This document shows, in pieces, positions 25,335 to 34,083 of a stretch of 64,000 nucleotides of DNA. The notes under the pieces are model-generated. The model was not told the origin of the DNA, made no database searches, and was given only the letters and a program-made list of their open reading frames with translations. The translations under genes and the position numbers were made by a program. Position 1 is the first letter of the stretch. Each line of letters opens with the position of its first letter. Origin of the DNA: an uncultured Lachnospiraceae bacterium (GTDB lineage: Bacteria; Bacillota; Clostridia; Lachnospirales; Lachnospiraceae); the NCBI GenBank assembly GCA_946628415.1, contig CAMOWK010000006.1:1-64000 (forward strand), read 5' to 3'.

Positions 25335-26384
25335 TCATGCTCTCCATAATAAGTTTAAATTATCATCTGAATGTTCAACCTCTCTCGAATATATATGACA
25401 GAGATCTGTAAATGTATCGATGCCGGAATTTCTTTCATCGCGGTAATAATACGATATGCACATGATATAAATGTAGTACATGCTTTTTTCGATTATTCCG
25501 AGAGGCATATTTACGTCATCAGAGAAATACGTTTCGATTGTATATCTAAAAACAAAATATGTCATCAGTTTTTTATACAAAAAAATAGTATTATTATCAG
25601 TATTTGATAGGTATTTTCCCTCACAGGCGCTAAAACGGGAGAGAATTTCATCAACTCCCTCTGTTACATCAGTCCATCTTTTATCAAGAACTTCAAGCGA
25701 CTTCATAAGGCTGTTTAGCCCTGAAGTATCATATTCTTTAAAGTCTGTTCCCGAAGAAATGCTTCTTTTTAAATTCTTATATCCCGGGACTTTAAGTGCC
25801 GCTGCCCGATTTATAAATTCATTTACTGTATCCGCTATAAAATCTGTAATAGTATTTCCCTCGTAGGCTTCTATAAAATCTATCACACTGTCCCGAAGCC
25901 GGAGGCACTTTTCCCTCTTTCTTCTTTTAAGAAAAGAAAGCTTTTCTCCACCGAGTCCGTCATCCGTCCTCTTATAAGACTTAATTCTTTTATCGTCAAA
26001 GTAGAGCTTACCGTACTCAATGCAGGAAAGACTCATATCAATCTGCTCATAGTCACCCACGACCTCGTAATACCGCGGGTACTCGGTGCAGACTGTACAT
26101 AACCTGTCTTCTCCGAGATTAGAATATATATCACAGAGGTTTTCGGAATTAAGAAACGGACATCTTCCGTTCTCATTTAGAGGAAAGAACCTTTCTCCAT
26201 CCTCTTCCTTCATGGACTTTTTAAGCCTCTCGCCAAAGTCCCCTTTAACTGTCATGTAATAATAGTAGCTTTCTTCATCTATATCCACTTCCCAGCCTAT
26301 ACAGCAGCTGTCAGGGCATTTTCCGCCCACGCATTTGAAGGATTCATATATTTCCGGATATTCATGTATCATTTTATTATTCAT
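25335..26384 (-). CDS. FliB-like cysteine-rich protein
   Basis: 349 residues. The N-terminus has CVGGKCPDSCCIGWEVDID, followed by CPFLNSENLCDIYSNLGEDR and LCTVCTEYPRYY. This is the pattern of the flagellin lysine-N-methylase FliB family, in which cysteines hold an iron-sulfur cluster. The C-terminal half is mostly helical. FliB methylates flagellin lysines in enteric bacteria, but in Clostridia such genes often lie far from flagellar loci, as here, so the target may differ. It overlaps the upstream cysteine-rich gene by 8 nt and precedes trkA by 1 bp. Confidence 0.8.
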   Translation of the reverse strand: MNNKMIHEYPEIYESFKCVGGKCPDSCCIGWEVDIDEESYYYYMTVKGDFGERLKKSMKEEDGERFFPLNENGRCPFLNSENLCDIYSNLGEDRLCTVCTEYPRYYEVVGDYEQIDMSLSCIEYGKLYFDDKRIKSYKRTDDGLGGEKLSFLKRRKREKCLRLRDSVIDFIEAYEGNTITDFIADTVNEFINRAAALKVPGYKNLKRSISSGTDFKEYDTSGLNSLMKSLEVLDKRWTDVTEGVDEILSRFSACEGKYLSNTDNNTIFLYKKLMTYFVFRYTIETYFSDDVNMPLGIIEKSMYYIYIMCISYYYRDERNSGIDTFTDLCHIYSREVEHSDDNLNLLWRA

Positions 26385-26637
26385 CTCCCCGGTCAGATTC
26401 TTTTAAAGCCTCAATTATCCTGTCATAGTTTTCCCTTTTGTGTGGGAAAATGCAGTCAGTGCAGACTTTAATAATTCTACCGTCTTTTTCTTTAAATGAA
26501 GGATTCCCCGGACAATTCGTCCTAAGGTAAAAAGGACAAAAGCAAAAAAGACAGTTAATCTCATCCAGCCCCTTATGGCATGGATGAAATTCACAGTCTT
26601 TATTCTCAAAAAATTTATATGACGCATTATTGTCCAT
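26377..26637 (-). CDS. Cysteine-rich small domain protein
   Basis: 86 residues with eight or more cysteines in the order DCEFHPCHKG, NCLFCFCPFY, NCPGN, VCTDCIFPHKRENYD. This matches the cysteine-rich small domain (zf-like family), which in other genomes is alone or fused to cobalamin enzymes. A metal-binding role is likely and the partner unknown. Its start follows the CvpA-like gene by 13 bp, and it overlaps the FliB-like gene by 8 nt. The two cysteine-rich proteins may therefore work together. Confidence 0.78.
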   Translation of the reverse strand: MDNNASYKFFENKDCEFHPCHKGLDEINCLFCFCPFYLRTNCPGNPSFKEKDGRIIKVCTDCIFPHKRENYDRIIEALKESDRGDE

Positions 26638-26650
26638 AAAAATCTACCAT

Positions 26651-27394
26651 CTATCTGCCAAATACAGATCCCATCGATAAAAAGATTTCTCTGATAAAAT
26701 TCCTTTCATTAAGGAACTGAAGGAATTCACTTTCCTTTGTTAGCTGCTCAACCGCATCTGTCATAATAAATCCAAGCACAGTATAAACCGCCCACGCTAT
26801 GATTACGCCGACTAAAGCACCCATAACAAATCCGCCAATCCTGTCGATACTTGCAACCATAGGAAGTGCCTTTGCTGCATTAACAAGAAGTATGCTGATT
26901 AGAAGCAGGGCAATTCTTATCAGTGCAAAAAGAATTACCGACGATATGAGATTTACTATCATTATCGTCATATACTTTGCGATATATTCAAACACGGTCT
27001 TTACACCGAGAAGTTCATATATATCATCATTGTTATTGTCCTGAAGTTTCTTCTTTATTGCCTCCGGGACAGGAAGCTCTTCAATCAGTTTTATCTGATT
27101 AGCGCGATTAATATTTGCAAGCGCTTCTTCTCTTTTAATACTGTCGGTTGTTTCCGGAAAGACATTCTCCTCCACGAATTTATCAACCCTCTCGACATTT
27201 TTCTTAAAAATCATCTCATCGATCGATGTATGATCCATAAGAAACTTACTGAAAAAAGGATTAAGGAGATAAACCGCCACAAAGGCTATAATTGTCATTA
27301 CAACTCCAAATGTTGATTTGATAAAACCTCTTATCAATCCAACAACCGCACATACAAGTATAGTAGCCAGGAGTATGATTACAAGATAATTCAT
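26651..27394 (-). CDS. CvpA-family membrane protein
   Basis: 247 residues from the ATG at 27394, which directly follows the stop of the DUF5711 gene and has AAGGATG upstream. A longer start inside that gene is possible but unlikely. The N-terminal part has two membrane segments (LVIILLATILVCAVVGLIRG, VVMTIIAFVAVYLL). A charged extracellular or cytoplasmic loop (about 70-145) and two further segments (AKYMTIMIVNLISSVILFAL, GALVGVIIAWAVYTVLG) follow. The FIRE-type ending NFIREIFLS is typical of CvpA-like proteins. Colicin V secretion is the family's historical name, and the real function is unclear. Confidence 0.8.
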   Translation of the reverse strand: MNYLVIILLATILVCAVVGLIRGFIKSTFGVVMTIIAFVAVYLLNPFFSKFLMDHTSIDEMIFKKNVERVDKFVEENVFPETTDSIKREEALANINRANQIKLIEELPVPEAIKKKLQDNNNDDIYELLGVKTVFEYIAKYMTIMIVNLISSVILFALIRIALLLISILLVNAAKALPMVASIDRIGGFVMGALVGVIIAWAVYTVLGFIMTDAVEQLTKESEFLQFLNERNFIREIFLSMGSVFGR

Positions 27395-27395
27395 T

Positions 27396-28676
27396 TTATT
27401 CATCCTTTGTACTAAGCTTAATAGTTTCTGTTCTGTCGTCAAATGTTACGATATACTTATTTTTACCCGACGCAGGTATCATATTTCTGATCGGTTCATC
27501 AAATGCATAGTCAAATTTCTTTTTGCCATTCATCGTGATTATATTTATCTTATTGCCTCCGGTAATAAGGATTTCTTTTTCTCCGGCTATGACTCTTTCG
27601 TATTCCATGCTGAAGTTATATCTGAACTTCTCGTCTCCGGAAAAATCATAAACCTTCATACAGTAAAGCTCGGATGACATTTTTTCCTTACTGTCCGTTG
27701 CTGTACCCGTATGCACAACACTGGCATTCTTTTCAATTATTCCGACATAGTCTTTACCGTAGAAGATACTGAGTACGTTAGCATCATAAGGAATCCTTAC
27801 TCTTTCACTCGGTTTTTCCTTCATGGTATATATAACTATCTCTTTATCCGTGAACGCCGCAACCACATCATTTGATACGAATTCCACCTTCGGAACCATC
27901 TCATCCTCAAATGCATATCCACCGACCATACGGTCTGCATTTTCATTCTGACCTACATCACCGAAGTTATATGCAGTAAGGTTTACCTTTGGAGTAACAT
28001 CCGACAGATAAAGATAACTGGTGAAAAGCTTCTCTCCGTTATCTGAAAGAGTTACATCAACAGGATAACCACTGTTCTTTATGGATGTCTTTATCTCGTA
28101 AATCTTATCACCGACACTGCTGTACATGCTGATATAATTAGCGCTTTCACTTTCAAGCACGACCACAAATGCACCGGACGATGATATATCAACATCGCAT
28201 ATCTTATAAGGCATAGTCTGGCTGCTTACCTCGCCATCCACATTATAGACTGCAACAAGATTACCGCCCTTATCCGCAACAACGGCATATCCACCGCTTA
28301 TTTCAGCTATAGGTACGTTCATGTTTACTCCGGCAGTCCATACGGTTTCACCGTTCTGGTTGATATATGAAACACCGGCAGGGCTGTACTTAAGCAGACT
28401 TCCGGCAAACTCAAGATACTCGGAATCTATCTCAAATGAAGTTTCATTACTGATAACAACCTTGTACCCTTTATATTCTCTGTTTCGAATAAAGAAAATA
28501 AAGAACAAAACAAGCACCAAAACGACAAGAGCAAAAACAAGAGTAAGAAGTCCTCTTCCTTTACCGGACTTTTTCCTCATCTTCCTGTTATACTCTCTCA
28601 TCTCATCACTTCCACCACCGTCAATTATGTTGTCCGTGATTCTTCTGTTGTATCCTTCTTTATCCTGCGTCCGCAC
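27396..28676 (-). CDS. DUF5711 membrane-anchored beta-propeller protein
   Basis: 426 residues, starting at GTG 28676, which shares one base with the stop of the upstream gene. A basic N-terminus is followed by one membrane segment (about 41-63, LLTLVFALVVLVLVLFFIFF). The remainder is a repeat-rich beta domain with blades such as GGYAVVADKGGNLVAVYNVDG and EKEILITGGNKINIITMNGK, consistent with an extracytoplasmic propeller. This is the DUF5711 pattern of Clostridia. Function is unknown, and a sensor or envelope-scaffold role is a guess. It is embedded in a coupled run with the coiled-coil and CvpA genes. Confidence 0.8.
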   Translation of the reverse strand: MRTQDKEGYNRRITDNIIDGGGSDEMREYNRKMRKKSGKGRGLLTLVFALVVLVLVLFFIFFIRNREYKGYKVVISNETSFEIDSEYLEFAGSLLKYSPAGVSYINQNGETVWTAGVNMNVPIAEISGGYAVVADKGGNLVAVYNVDGEVSSQTMPYKICDVDISSSGAFVVVLESESANYISMYSSVGDKIYEIKTSIKNSGYPVDVTLSDNGEKLFTSYLYLSDVTPKVNLTAYNFGDVGQNENADRMVGGYAFEDEMVPKVEFVSNDVVAAFTDKEIVIYTMKEKPSERVRIPYDANVLSIFYGKDYVGIIEKNASVVHTGTATDSKEKMSSELYCMKVYDFSGDEKFRYNFSMEYERVIAGEKEILITGGNKINIITMNGKKKFDYAFDEPIRNMIPASGKNKYIVTFDDRTETIKLSTKDE

Positions 28677-29794
28677 TACTCTCTACCTTTTAATACGCTG
28701 ACAGCATCCGAAACAGTTGATGCTTCACCGCTCTCCATAATCAGTATAAGCTTCTCCAGCTTATCACTATCCATCATTTCATTTCCAAGCTCTTCCGAAG
28801 CCTTATCCAGGCTTTCGGTAAGCTCTTTTATCTTCTCTTCAGTTTCTTTTATAGAGGCTTCCTTTTCGGCAGTCTCTTCTTTAATCTTTTCCAGTTCAGG
28901 AGTTCTCTTCTTTGTGATATCTTCTCTGATCTCTCCCACGGTTTTTTCTTCAAATTCATGAATCGCTATATTTCTGTCGAAGTTAATGGCTTCAGCCTTT
29001 TCATCTGCCAAGGACAGTTCCTTATTAAATGAATCGAGATTATATCTTGACTCATCCTTATCACTTCTAATGGACTTCTTTATATCATTTATCTTCTTCT
29101 CATTTGAATGAATGCTTTTCCTAAGCTCTTTAGTCTGAGTAAAAACGTCAATGTATCTCATCTTAACCTTGGCATAGATGATGAAATAAAGAGCAAGGAC
29201 TATGATCTCCCATAAGGCGATCAGCACTATGATAAACACCTTTTGATTTGCAGCATTAAGCTCATCATAGAATCCGGTAGACTGTCCTATAAACATTATG
29301 ATGACCGGACACAGAACAAGAAATATAAGCATAGCTGCAAAAAGCCACAGCCGTTCAACAAGTCCTATAGGCATATAAAGCACATCAAAATAACTGTTTC
29401 TGAAAGCCTTCGGAACATGGTTTTCTTTGAGATATCTCATGATGTCCTTTCTGATTTCCTTATTCTCTTTAACAAGGAACTCTGTCTCATCACCGACTCT
29501 CGCCGCCACTTCCTTTTCTTTCTGCTTATTCTTTCTCTGTTCTATATCCTTTTTTTCACTGAGAACCGAGCCTTTCTTTTTATCAAAATCAGAAAGGAGT
29601 TCTTTTTTCTTTTTCTTAATGGTATCTTCTATATCTTCCGATATATCCTTTTCGGTAGCCCTGTACTTCTTCCCCAGTTCTTCCAGTTCCTTATTATCAT
29701 TAATAAGTTTTTTCCTGAGAGCATCCCTCTTAGATAATGTATCTCTAAGATTTACCAGTGCTTCCGCATTTCCCTGCATCAAGCTTTCTGCCAT
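28676..29794 (-). CDS. Coiled-coil protein with two membrane segments
   Basis: 372 residues. Long charged helices (about 1-125 and 205-350) flank two hydrophobic segments (LWLFAAMLIFLVLCPVIIMF near 150-170 and FIIVLIALWEIIVLALYFII near 186-206). The topology is therefore a membrane hairpin with two cytoplasmic coiled-coil arms, like a scaffold or tether. No enzymatic motif is visible. I do not recognise a named family. It follows leuA by 27 bp and is translationally coupled (TAGTG) to the DUF5711 gene. The three envelope-type genes after leuA look like one functional group. Confidence 0.75.
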   Translation of the reverse strand: MAESLMQGNAEALVNLRDTLSKRDALRKKLINDNKELEELGKKYRATEKDISEDIEDTIKKKKKELLSDFDKKKGSVLSEKKDIEQRKNKQKEKEVAARVGDETEFLVKENKEIRKDIMRYLKENHVPKAFRNSYFDVLYMPIGLVERLWLFAAMLIFLVLCPVIIMFIGQSTGFYDELNAANQKVFIIVLIALWEIIVLALYFIIYAKVKMRYIDVFTQTKELRKSIHSNEKKINDIKKSIRSDKDESRYNLDSFNKELSLADEKAEAINFDRNIAIHEFEEKTVGEIREDITKKRTPELEKIKEETAEKEASIKETEEKIKELTESLDKASEELGNEMMDSDKLEKLILIMESGEASTVSDAVSVLKGRE

Positions 29795-29821
29795 ATTTTC
29801 ACCCCAAATACCGCTAATAGT

Positions 29822-31489
29822 TTATGATATTGCTCTGTTTACCGCACTTATAAGAGCATAAACCGATGACACGATTATATCATCATCAATTCCGGCTCCC
29901 CAGCACTCCTTATCCTGATCTTCCATCTGTATGGAAACATATGAGCATGCCTTGGAATCAGAACCTCTGTTAAGTGCATGTTCCTCATAGTCATTTATAG
30001 AGAAAGAAATCTTAAAATGTCTCATAAGAGCATTACTTACAGCGTCAAGACGTCCGTTACCCTGTCCGTGATAAACTTTCTTAATTCCATCTCTTTCTAT
30101 AGTAAGTTCACACTTTATACCGTCTTCCTGCTGGAAATGACATTCAAGATACTTGATAGGTCCGTCAACATTAACATATTCCTTCTTAAAGATTTCAAGC
30201 ACCTCATCACCAAGAAGTTCTTTATGCTGATGATCTGAAATACCCTTAACCGTATATCCGACATCTTCCTTCATGGATTTCGGAAGATCAAGTCCGTATT
30301 TACTCTCAAGAATAAAGCCTATACCGCCCTTTCCTGACTGACTGTTGATACGTATAACATCTCCGTCATATGTACGCCCGATATCCTCAGGATTAAGAGG
30401 AAGATATGGAACAGTCCACATCTGATTGGGATCGTTCTCTCTATACTTCATGCCCTTTGCTATAGCATCCTGATGTGATCCTGAGAATGCAGCGAATACA
30501 AGCTTGCCGCAATATGGCTGTCTCATATGAACCTGCATTCCGGTAAGTGTCTCATATCTCTCCTGAACACGCGGCATATCAGTAAAGTCAAGACATGGAT
30601 CAACTCCATGTGTATACATGTTAAGAGCAAGTGTAACTATATCAACATTACCTGTTCTCTCACCATTTCCAAAAAGTGTTCCTTCTATTCTGTCCGCACC
30701 TGCAAGAACACCAAGTTCCGCATCTGCAACTCCACAGCCTCTGTCGTTATGAGGATGAAGTGAAAGAACCACATTCTCTCTGTATTTAAGATTCTTGCTC
30801 ATGTATTCTATCTGACTTGCATAAACATGAGGCATTGACATTTCAACTGTCGCAGGAAGATTTATTATAGCTGTCCTGTCGGCTGTAGGCTGCCATACAT
30901 CAAGAACTGCATTACATACCTCAAGTGCATATTCCGGTTCAGTTCCGGTAAAGCTTTCAGGTGAATACTCGAATCTGTATGGTGCACCCGCCTCATCTGC
31001 AAGTTTTTTAAGAAGCTCTGCTCCTTCTACTGCAAGCTGCTTTATCTCTTCTTTTGATTTTTTGAATACCTGCTCACGCTGAGCAACACTCGTTGAATTA
31101 TAAAGATGAACTATAACATTCTTTGGATTTGCACCGGCAACCGCATCAAATGTCTTTTTAATAATATGCTCTCTTGCCTGTGTAAGTACCTGTATAGTCA
31201 CATCATCAGGAATCAGGTCTTCCTCAATAAGCTTACGGCAGAATTCATACTCTGTTTCACTTGCCGCAGGGAATCCGACTTCGATTTCCTTGAATCCGAC
31301 TCTTATAAGTTCTTTATAGAATTCGACCTTTTCGTCAAGGCTCATCGGTACTATAAGTGCCTGATTTCCATCTCTAAGGTCTACACTACACCATACAGGA
31401 GCCTTATCTATATACTCCTTATGTACCCAATCTGTTGACTCTACCGGTGGCATATAATAACCACGCCTGTAATGTTCGAAATTCTTCAT
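29822..31489 (-). CDS. leuA: 2-Isopropylmalate synthase
   Basis: 555 residues from the ATG at 31489, which has GGAGG 8 nt upstream. An ATG 15 nt earlier precedes that site. The enzyme condenses acetyl-CoA with 2-oxoisovalerate in the first step of leucine synthesis. Motifs: SVDLRDGNQAL with the metal-binding Asp, EIEVGFPAAS, LHPHNDRG, GTLFGNGERTGNVD, and a C-terminal allosteric leucine domain (GQGNGRLDAVSNALM). This is the longer, LeuA2-type form. A leucine T-box controls it. Other leucine genes are not adjacent. Confidence 0.95.
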   Translation of the reverse strand: MKNFEHYRRGYYMPPVESTDWVHKEYIDKAPVWCSVDLRDGNQALIVPMSLDEKVEFYKELIRVGFKEIEVGFPAASETEYEFCRKLIEEDLIPDDVTIQVLTQAREHIIKKTFDAVAGANPKNVIVHLYNSTSVAQREQVFKKSKEEIKQLAVEGAELLKKLADEAGAPYRFEYSPESFTGTEPEYALEVCNAVLDVWQPTADRTAIINLPATVEMSMPHVYASQIEYMSKNLKYRENVVLSLHPHNDRGCGVADAELGVLAGADRIEGTLFGNGERTGNVDIVTLALNMYTHGVDPCLDFTDMPRVQERYETLTGMQVHMRQPYCGKLVFAAFSGSHQDAIAKGMKYRENDPNQMWTVPYLPLNPEDIGRTYDGDVIRINSQSGKGGIGFILESKYGLDLPKSMKEDVGYTVKGISDHQHKELLGDEVLEIFKKEYVNVDGPIKYLECHFQQEDGIKCELTIERDGIKKVYHGQGNGRLDAVSNALMRHFKISFSINDYEEHALNRGSDSKACSYVSIQMEDQDKECWGAGIDDDIIVSSVYALISAVNRAIS

Positions 31490-31611
31490 ATCTTTGTCCT
31501 CCATATAACGGGAAAAACCCGTAAATTATATTGTACTATGATTGTTCATTTTTTTCAACTTGAGAGATTTGTAGAGAAATGAATCTTTCTTAATTAAGTC
31601 TCTCTCCTTGA
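31490..31611 (-). other. Leader between T-box terminator and leuA
   Basis: The 120-nt stretch after the T-box terminator and before leuA contains AAGGAGAGAG, a small hairpin with ACGGG/CCCGT arms (31508-31522) next to the leuA ribosome binding site, and otherwise AT-rich sequence. I see no short coding frame in it. Confidence 0.4.
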
Positions 31612-31612
31612 T

Positions 31613-31651
31613 AAAAAAAGCGTCTCCACAGTAAAACTACTATAGAGACGC
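31613..31651 (-). terminator. T-box terminator
   Basis: GCGTCTC/GAGACGC arms (31620-31627 and 31644-31651), extended by CAGTA/TACT-type inner pairs, followed on the minus strand by a run of seven T (31613-31619). The T-box antiterminator competes with the 5' side of this stem. Confidence 0.9.
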
Positions 31652-31885
31652 ATAACACGCGGTACCACTCTACTTCATATCTAAAAAGACATGCACTCAT
31701 CGGATACGGATCTAAATCTTATATCCTCCCTCATTTACGGTTGGGTTCCGTCCTAAACTACTTACCGATAATCGGTGTTCATCCGGCTGCTCCAAGGCGA
31801 GTTCAGAAGACTTCCATCACTGCCTTTCACCACCCGGCAGCTCTCTAAATGACTTCGGAATTCCTACTATTCCTCTTCAATGCAT
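31613..31885 (-). promoter_or_regulatory. T-box leader, leucine specific, upstream of leuA
   Basis: The T-box sequence AGAGTGGTACCGCG is exact at 31658-31671, and a Stem I region lies upstream (about 31885-31790). In it, the specifier loop reads GAACTCGCC, giving CUC, a leucine codon (31799-31801). T-boxes sense uncharged tRNA and allow transcription of leuA when leucine is scarce. The terminator below completes the switch. Confidence 0.93.
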
Positions 31886-31932
31886 TTTATGGTTATTAAA
31901 TTATCTGACATCTATATTATGTCATGCAAGAA

Positions 31933-31961
31933 AGTTAACATATTTTACATTTCGCTGTCAA
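31933..31961 (-). promoter_or_regulatory. Promoter of the T-box leuA transcript
   Basis: TTGACA (-35, 31956-31961) is a perfect match. It is followed after 17 bp by TTAACT (31933-31938), a poor -10. It lies immediately after the end of the GGDEF-EAL gene. Confidence 0.5.
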
Positions 31962-31986
31962 GGCTAAAATTTATATAAATAATCAG

Positions 31987-34065
31987 TTATGACTGCCTCT
32001 TTAGTCTCGCAACGTAATCTTTCTCAGGCATAGGCTTTGCGTAATAAAAGCCCTGAATCATATCGCAGCCCTGCTCTGCCAGGAAATCAACCTGTTCTTT
32101 AACCTCAACTCCCTCGGCAACTGTACGCATATTTAAACTCTTGGCAAGCTTTATGGCTTCACTTACTACTATCTCTCCCCTGTCTCCTTCTGCATCGCCT
32201 CTGAAAAAGTCGGCATCAAGCTTAAGCACATCAAGTGGCATATCCTTAAGAGAATTAAGAGAAGAGTAACCGGCGCCAAAATCATCCATTGATACAGCAA
32301 AGCCGTAGTCCTTTAGCTTCTTTATTGTAGCTATAAGAGCTTTCTTGTCATCAAAGAACGCACTCTCCGTAAGCTCTATCTCGACAAGGTCTCTTGGAGT
32401 CCCTTCTTTATCAACCATATCCCTTATCTGCTCGGCAAGGTCACTCTCGATAAAGTGGGCTCTCGATACATTTACGGATACGGGAACAGGATTCATACCC
32501 ATATCAAGCCATTTTTTCTGATCCCTCGCAACATGAGTTATCATGTAATGATCAATCTCGGTTATAAAGCCGTTCTTTTCAAATATAGGGATTATCCTTC
32601 CCGGAGTGATGAAGCCGTATTCCGGCGATTCCCACCTGATAAGAGCCTCTGCTCCCTTTAGTTCATTTGTTCTCGGGTCATACTTAGGCTGATAATAAAC
32701 AGTAAACTCCTCATTTTTCACGGCAGCTTCCTGTTTTGACTCAACTATATCTACCCATCTTTCCTCTTCGATAAGTTTTTCATCGAAGTATTTTATACCT
32801 GAATCATCCAGCTCCGAAAGCTTCATTCTTGCCGCCAGAGCTTTGTTGTATTCATTTTCTACACTTACATCTTTTCTCTTTCTTATCCTTCCGTTTTCAT
32901 CCACCAGAGGATTGAGAAAACTTACTCCTGCCTGAAAACTGAACTTATGTGTTTTATCAATATTTTCAAGCTTTTTAATTATATCACCCAGTCTTTTTCT
33001 AAGACTTTCCTCATCAGACGCCCGGAGAAGAAGCGCATAGTTAGATGAAGTTGCATGAGCCAGAAGTTCTCTCGTCCTCACTTCGGAAAGGAGCGCATAA
33101 TAAATCTTATAGAGCATAAGCTCTCCATCCTTAAGTGAGTGGCATAAACTGTAGTTTCTGAAATTTACAAAGGAAAGATTCACAACCGCATAAGGAATCT
33201 TTGCCGAACGCCTGCGCCGAAGCAGCTGATCACCTTTTATGATAAAGTACATCCAGTTATGACCTTTTGTAGGTGCATCGGTAAGGAAGAGTTCAGTAAT
33301 CCTTCTCTGTCTTATAACATGGACTATGGCACTGATAAGCATGGTAATGAGTATGATTCCGATAAGGAGAAATACTATCCCGACAAGTTCAAGAGCTATG
33401 GTAAAATCCCTCATATTGATTTCGAGTATTGCCTTTCCCACAAAGGCTTCACCTTCTTCACCAATAGGAAAACTTATCCAAAGAGGAAGCTTAACCAGTT
33501 CCGCTTCATATGATTCTTCGGCAAGCTTTAAATTTTCATCAGTCACCTGAACTTCACCCACAGGTATGCTGTTTTCTTCAAGATTATCCGTCTCAAAAGT
33601 AAACATGACATTGTTGTCAGTAAATATATACTTCATTATCTTGGAGGTATGTATACTGAGCATTCCTATCCTGCTTACCCTGAGTATCTCATCTTCCTTA
33701 TCAAGATATATCTTTTTCTGAACGAATCTGTAACTGATTTTATTATTACGGATTACTCTTGTATCAGTTCCGCAAAGATATGTCACTTTCCCCGATTTAT
33801 CAAGAATAAGAAAGTCTTTTCCTTCTTCGGACATAGTTTTCAAAACTTTTTCTTTATCCGCCCCGTCTGCTTCAGCATAAGTTTTCGCCATACCATCAAA
33901 CTTCTCATACTCAGACTTTAATTTGGATTCCAGAATGTAATTGACAAATGCCACATACATTACCTCAACGACAACCCATGACAGGAACGCGAAGACAATA
34001 AACAAAGCGATTGAACCGGCAAGCCCTGTTTTATTAATCTTTTTAAAAATCTTCTTACTATCCAT
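31987..34065 (-). CDS. Membrane GGDEF-EAL protein with degenerate GGDEF
   Basis: 692 residues. Two membrane segments (about 14-44 and 220-245) bracket an extracytoplasmic sensor domain. A GGDEF-like domain follows (about 285-420), but where GGDEF should be the sequence reads SSNYALLL, so diguanylate cyclase activity is unlikely. The C-terminal EAL domain looks active as a cyclic-di-GMP phosphodiesterase. It has EALIRW, VSVNVSRAHF, EIELTES, SMDDFGAGYSSL, LKLDADFF, AEGVE and QGFYYAKPM, with the metal and catalytic residues in place. Low or regulated phosphodiesterase activity is expected. It lies 18 bp after the spermidine-synthase-like gene and ahead of the leuA leader. Confidence 0.9.
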   Translation of the reverse strand: MDSKKIFKKINKTGLAGSIALFIVFAFLSWVVVEVMYVAFVNYILESKLKSEYEKFDGMAKTYAEADGADKEKVLKTMSEEGKDFLILDKSGKVTYLCGTDTRVIRNNKISYRFVQKKIYLDKEDEILRVSRIGMLSIHTSKIMKYIFTDNNVMFTFETDNLEENSIPVGEVQVTDENLKLAEESYEAELVKLPLWISFPIGEEGEAFVGKAILEINMRDFTIALELVGIVFLLIGIILITMLISAIVHVIRQRRITELFLTDAPTKGHNWMYFIIKGDQLLRRRRSAKIPYAVVNLSFVNFRNYSLCHSLKDGELMLYKIYYALLSEVRTRELLAHATSSNYALLLRASDEESLRKRLGDIIKKLENIDKTHKFSFQAGVSFLNPLVDENGRIRKRKDVSVENEYNKALAARMKLSELDDSGIKYFDEKLIEEERWVDIVESKQEAAVKNEEFTVYYQPKYDPRTNELKGAEALIRWESPEYGFITPGRIIPIFEKNGFITEIDHYMITHVARDQKKWLDMGMNPVPVSVNVSRAHFIESDLAEQIRDMVDKEGTPRDLVEIELTESAFFDDKKALIATIKKLKDYGFAVSMDDFGAGYSSLNSLKDMPLDVLKLDADFFRGDAEGDRGEIVVSEAIKLAKSLNMRTVAEGVEVKEQVDFLAEQGCDMIQGFYYAKPMPEKDYVARLKRQS

Positions 34066-34083
34066 AACTCCCCCGGAATTTTG

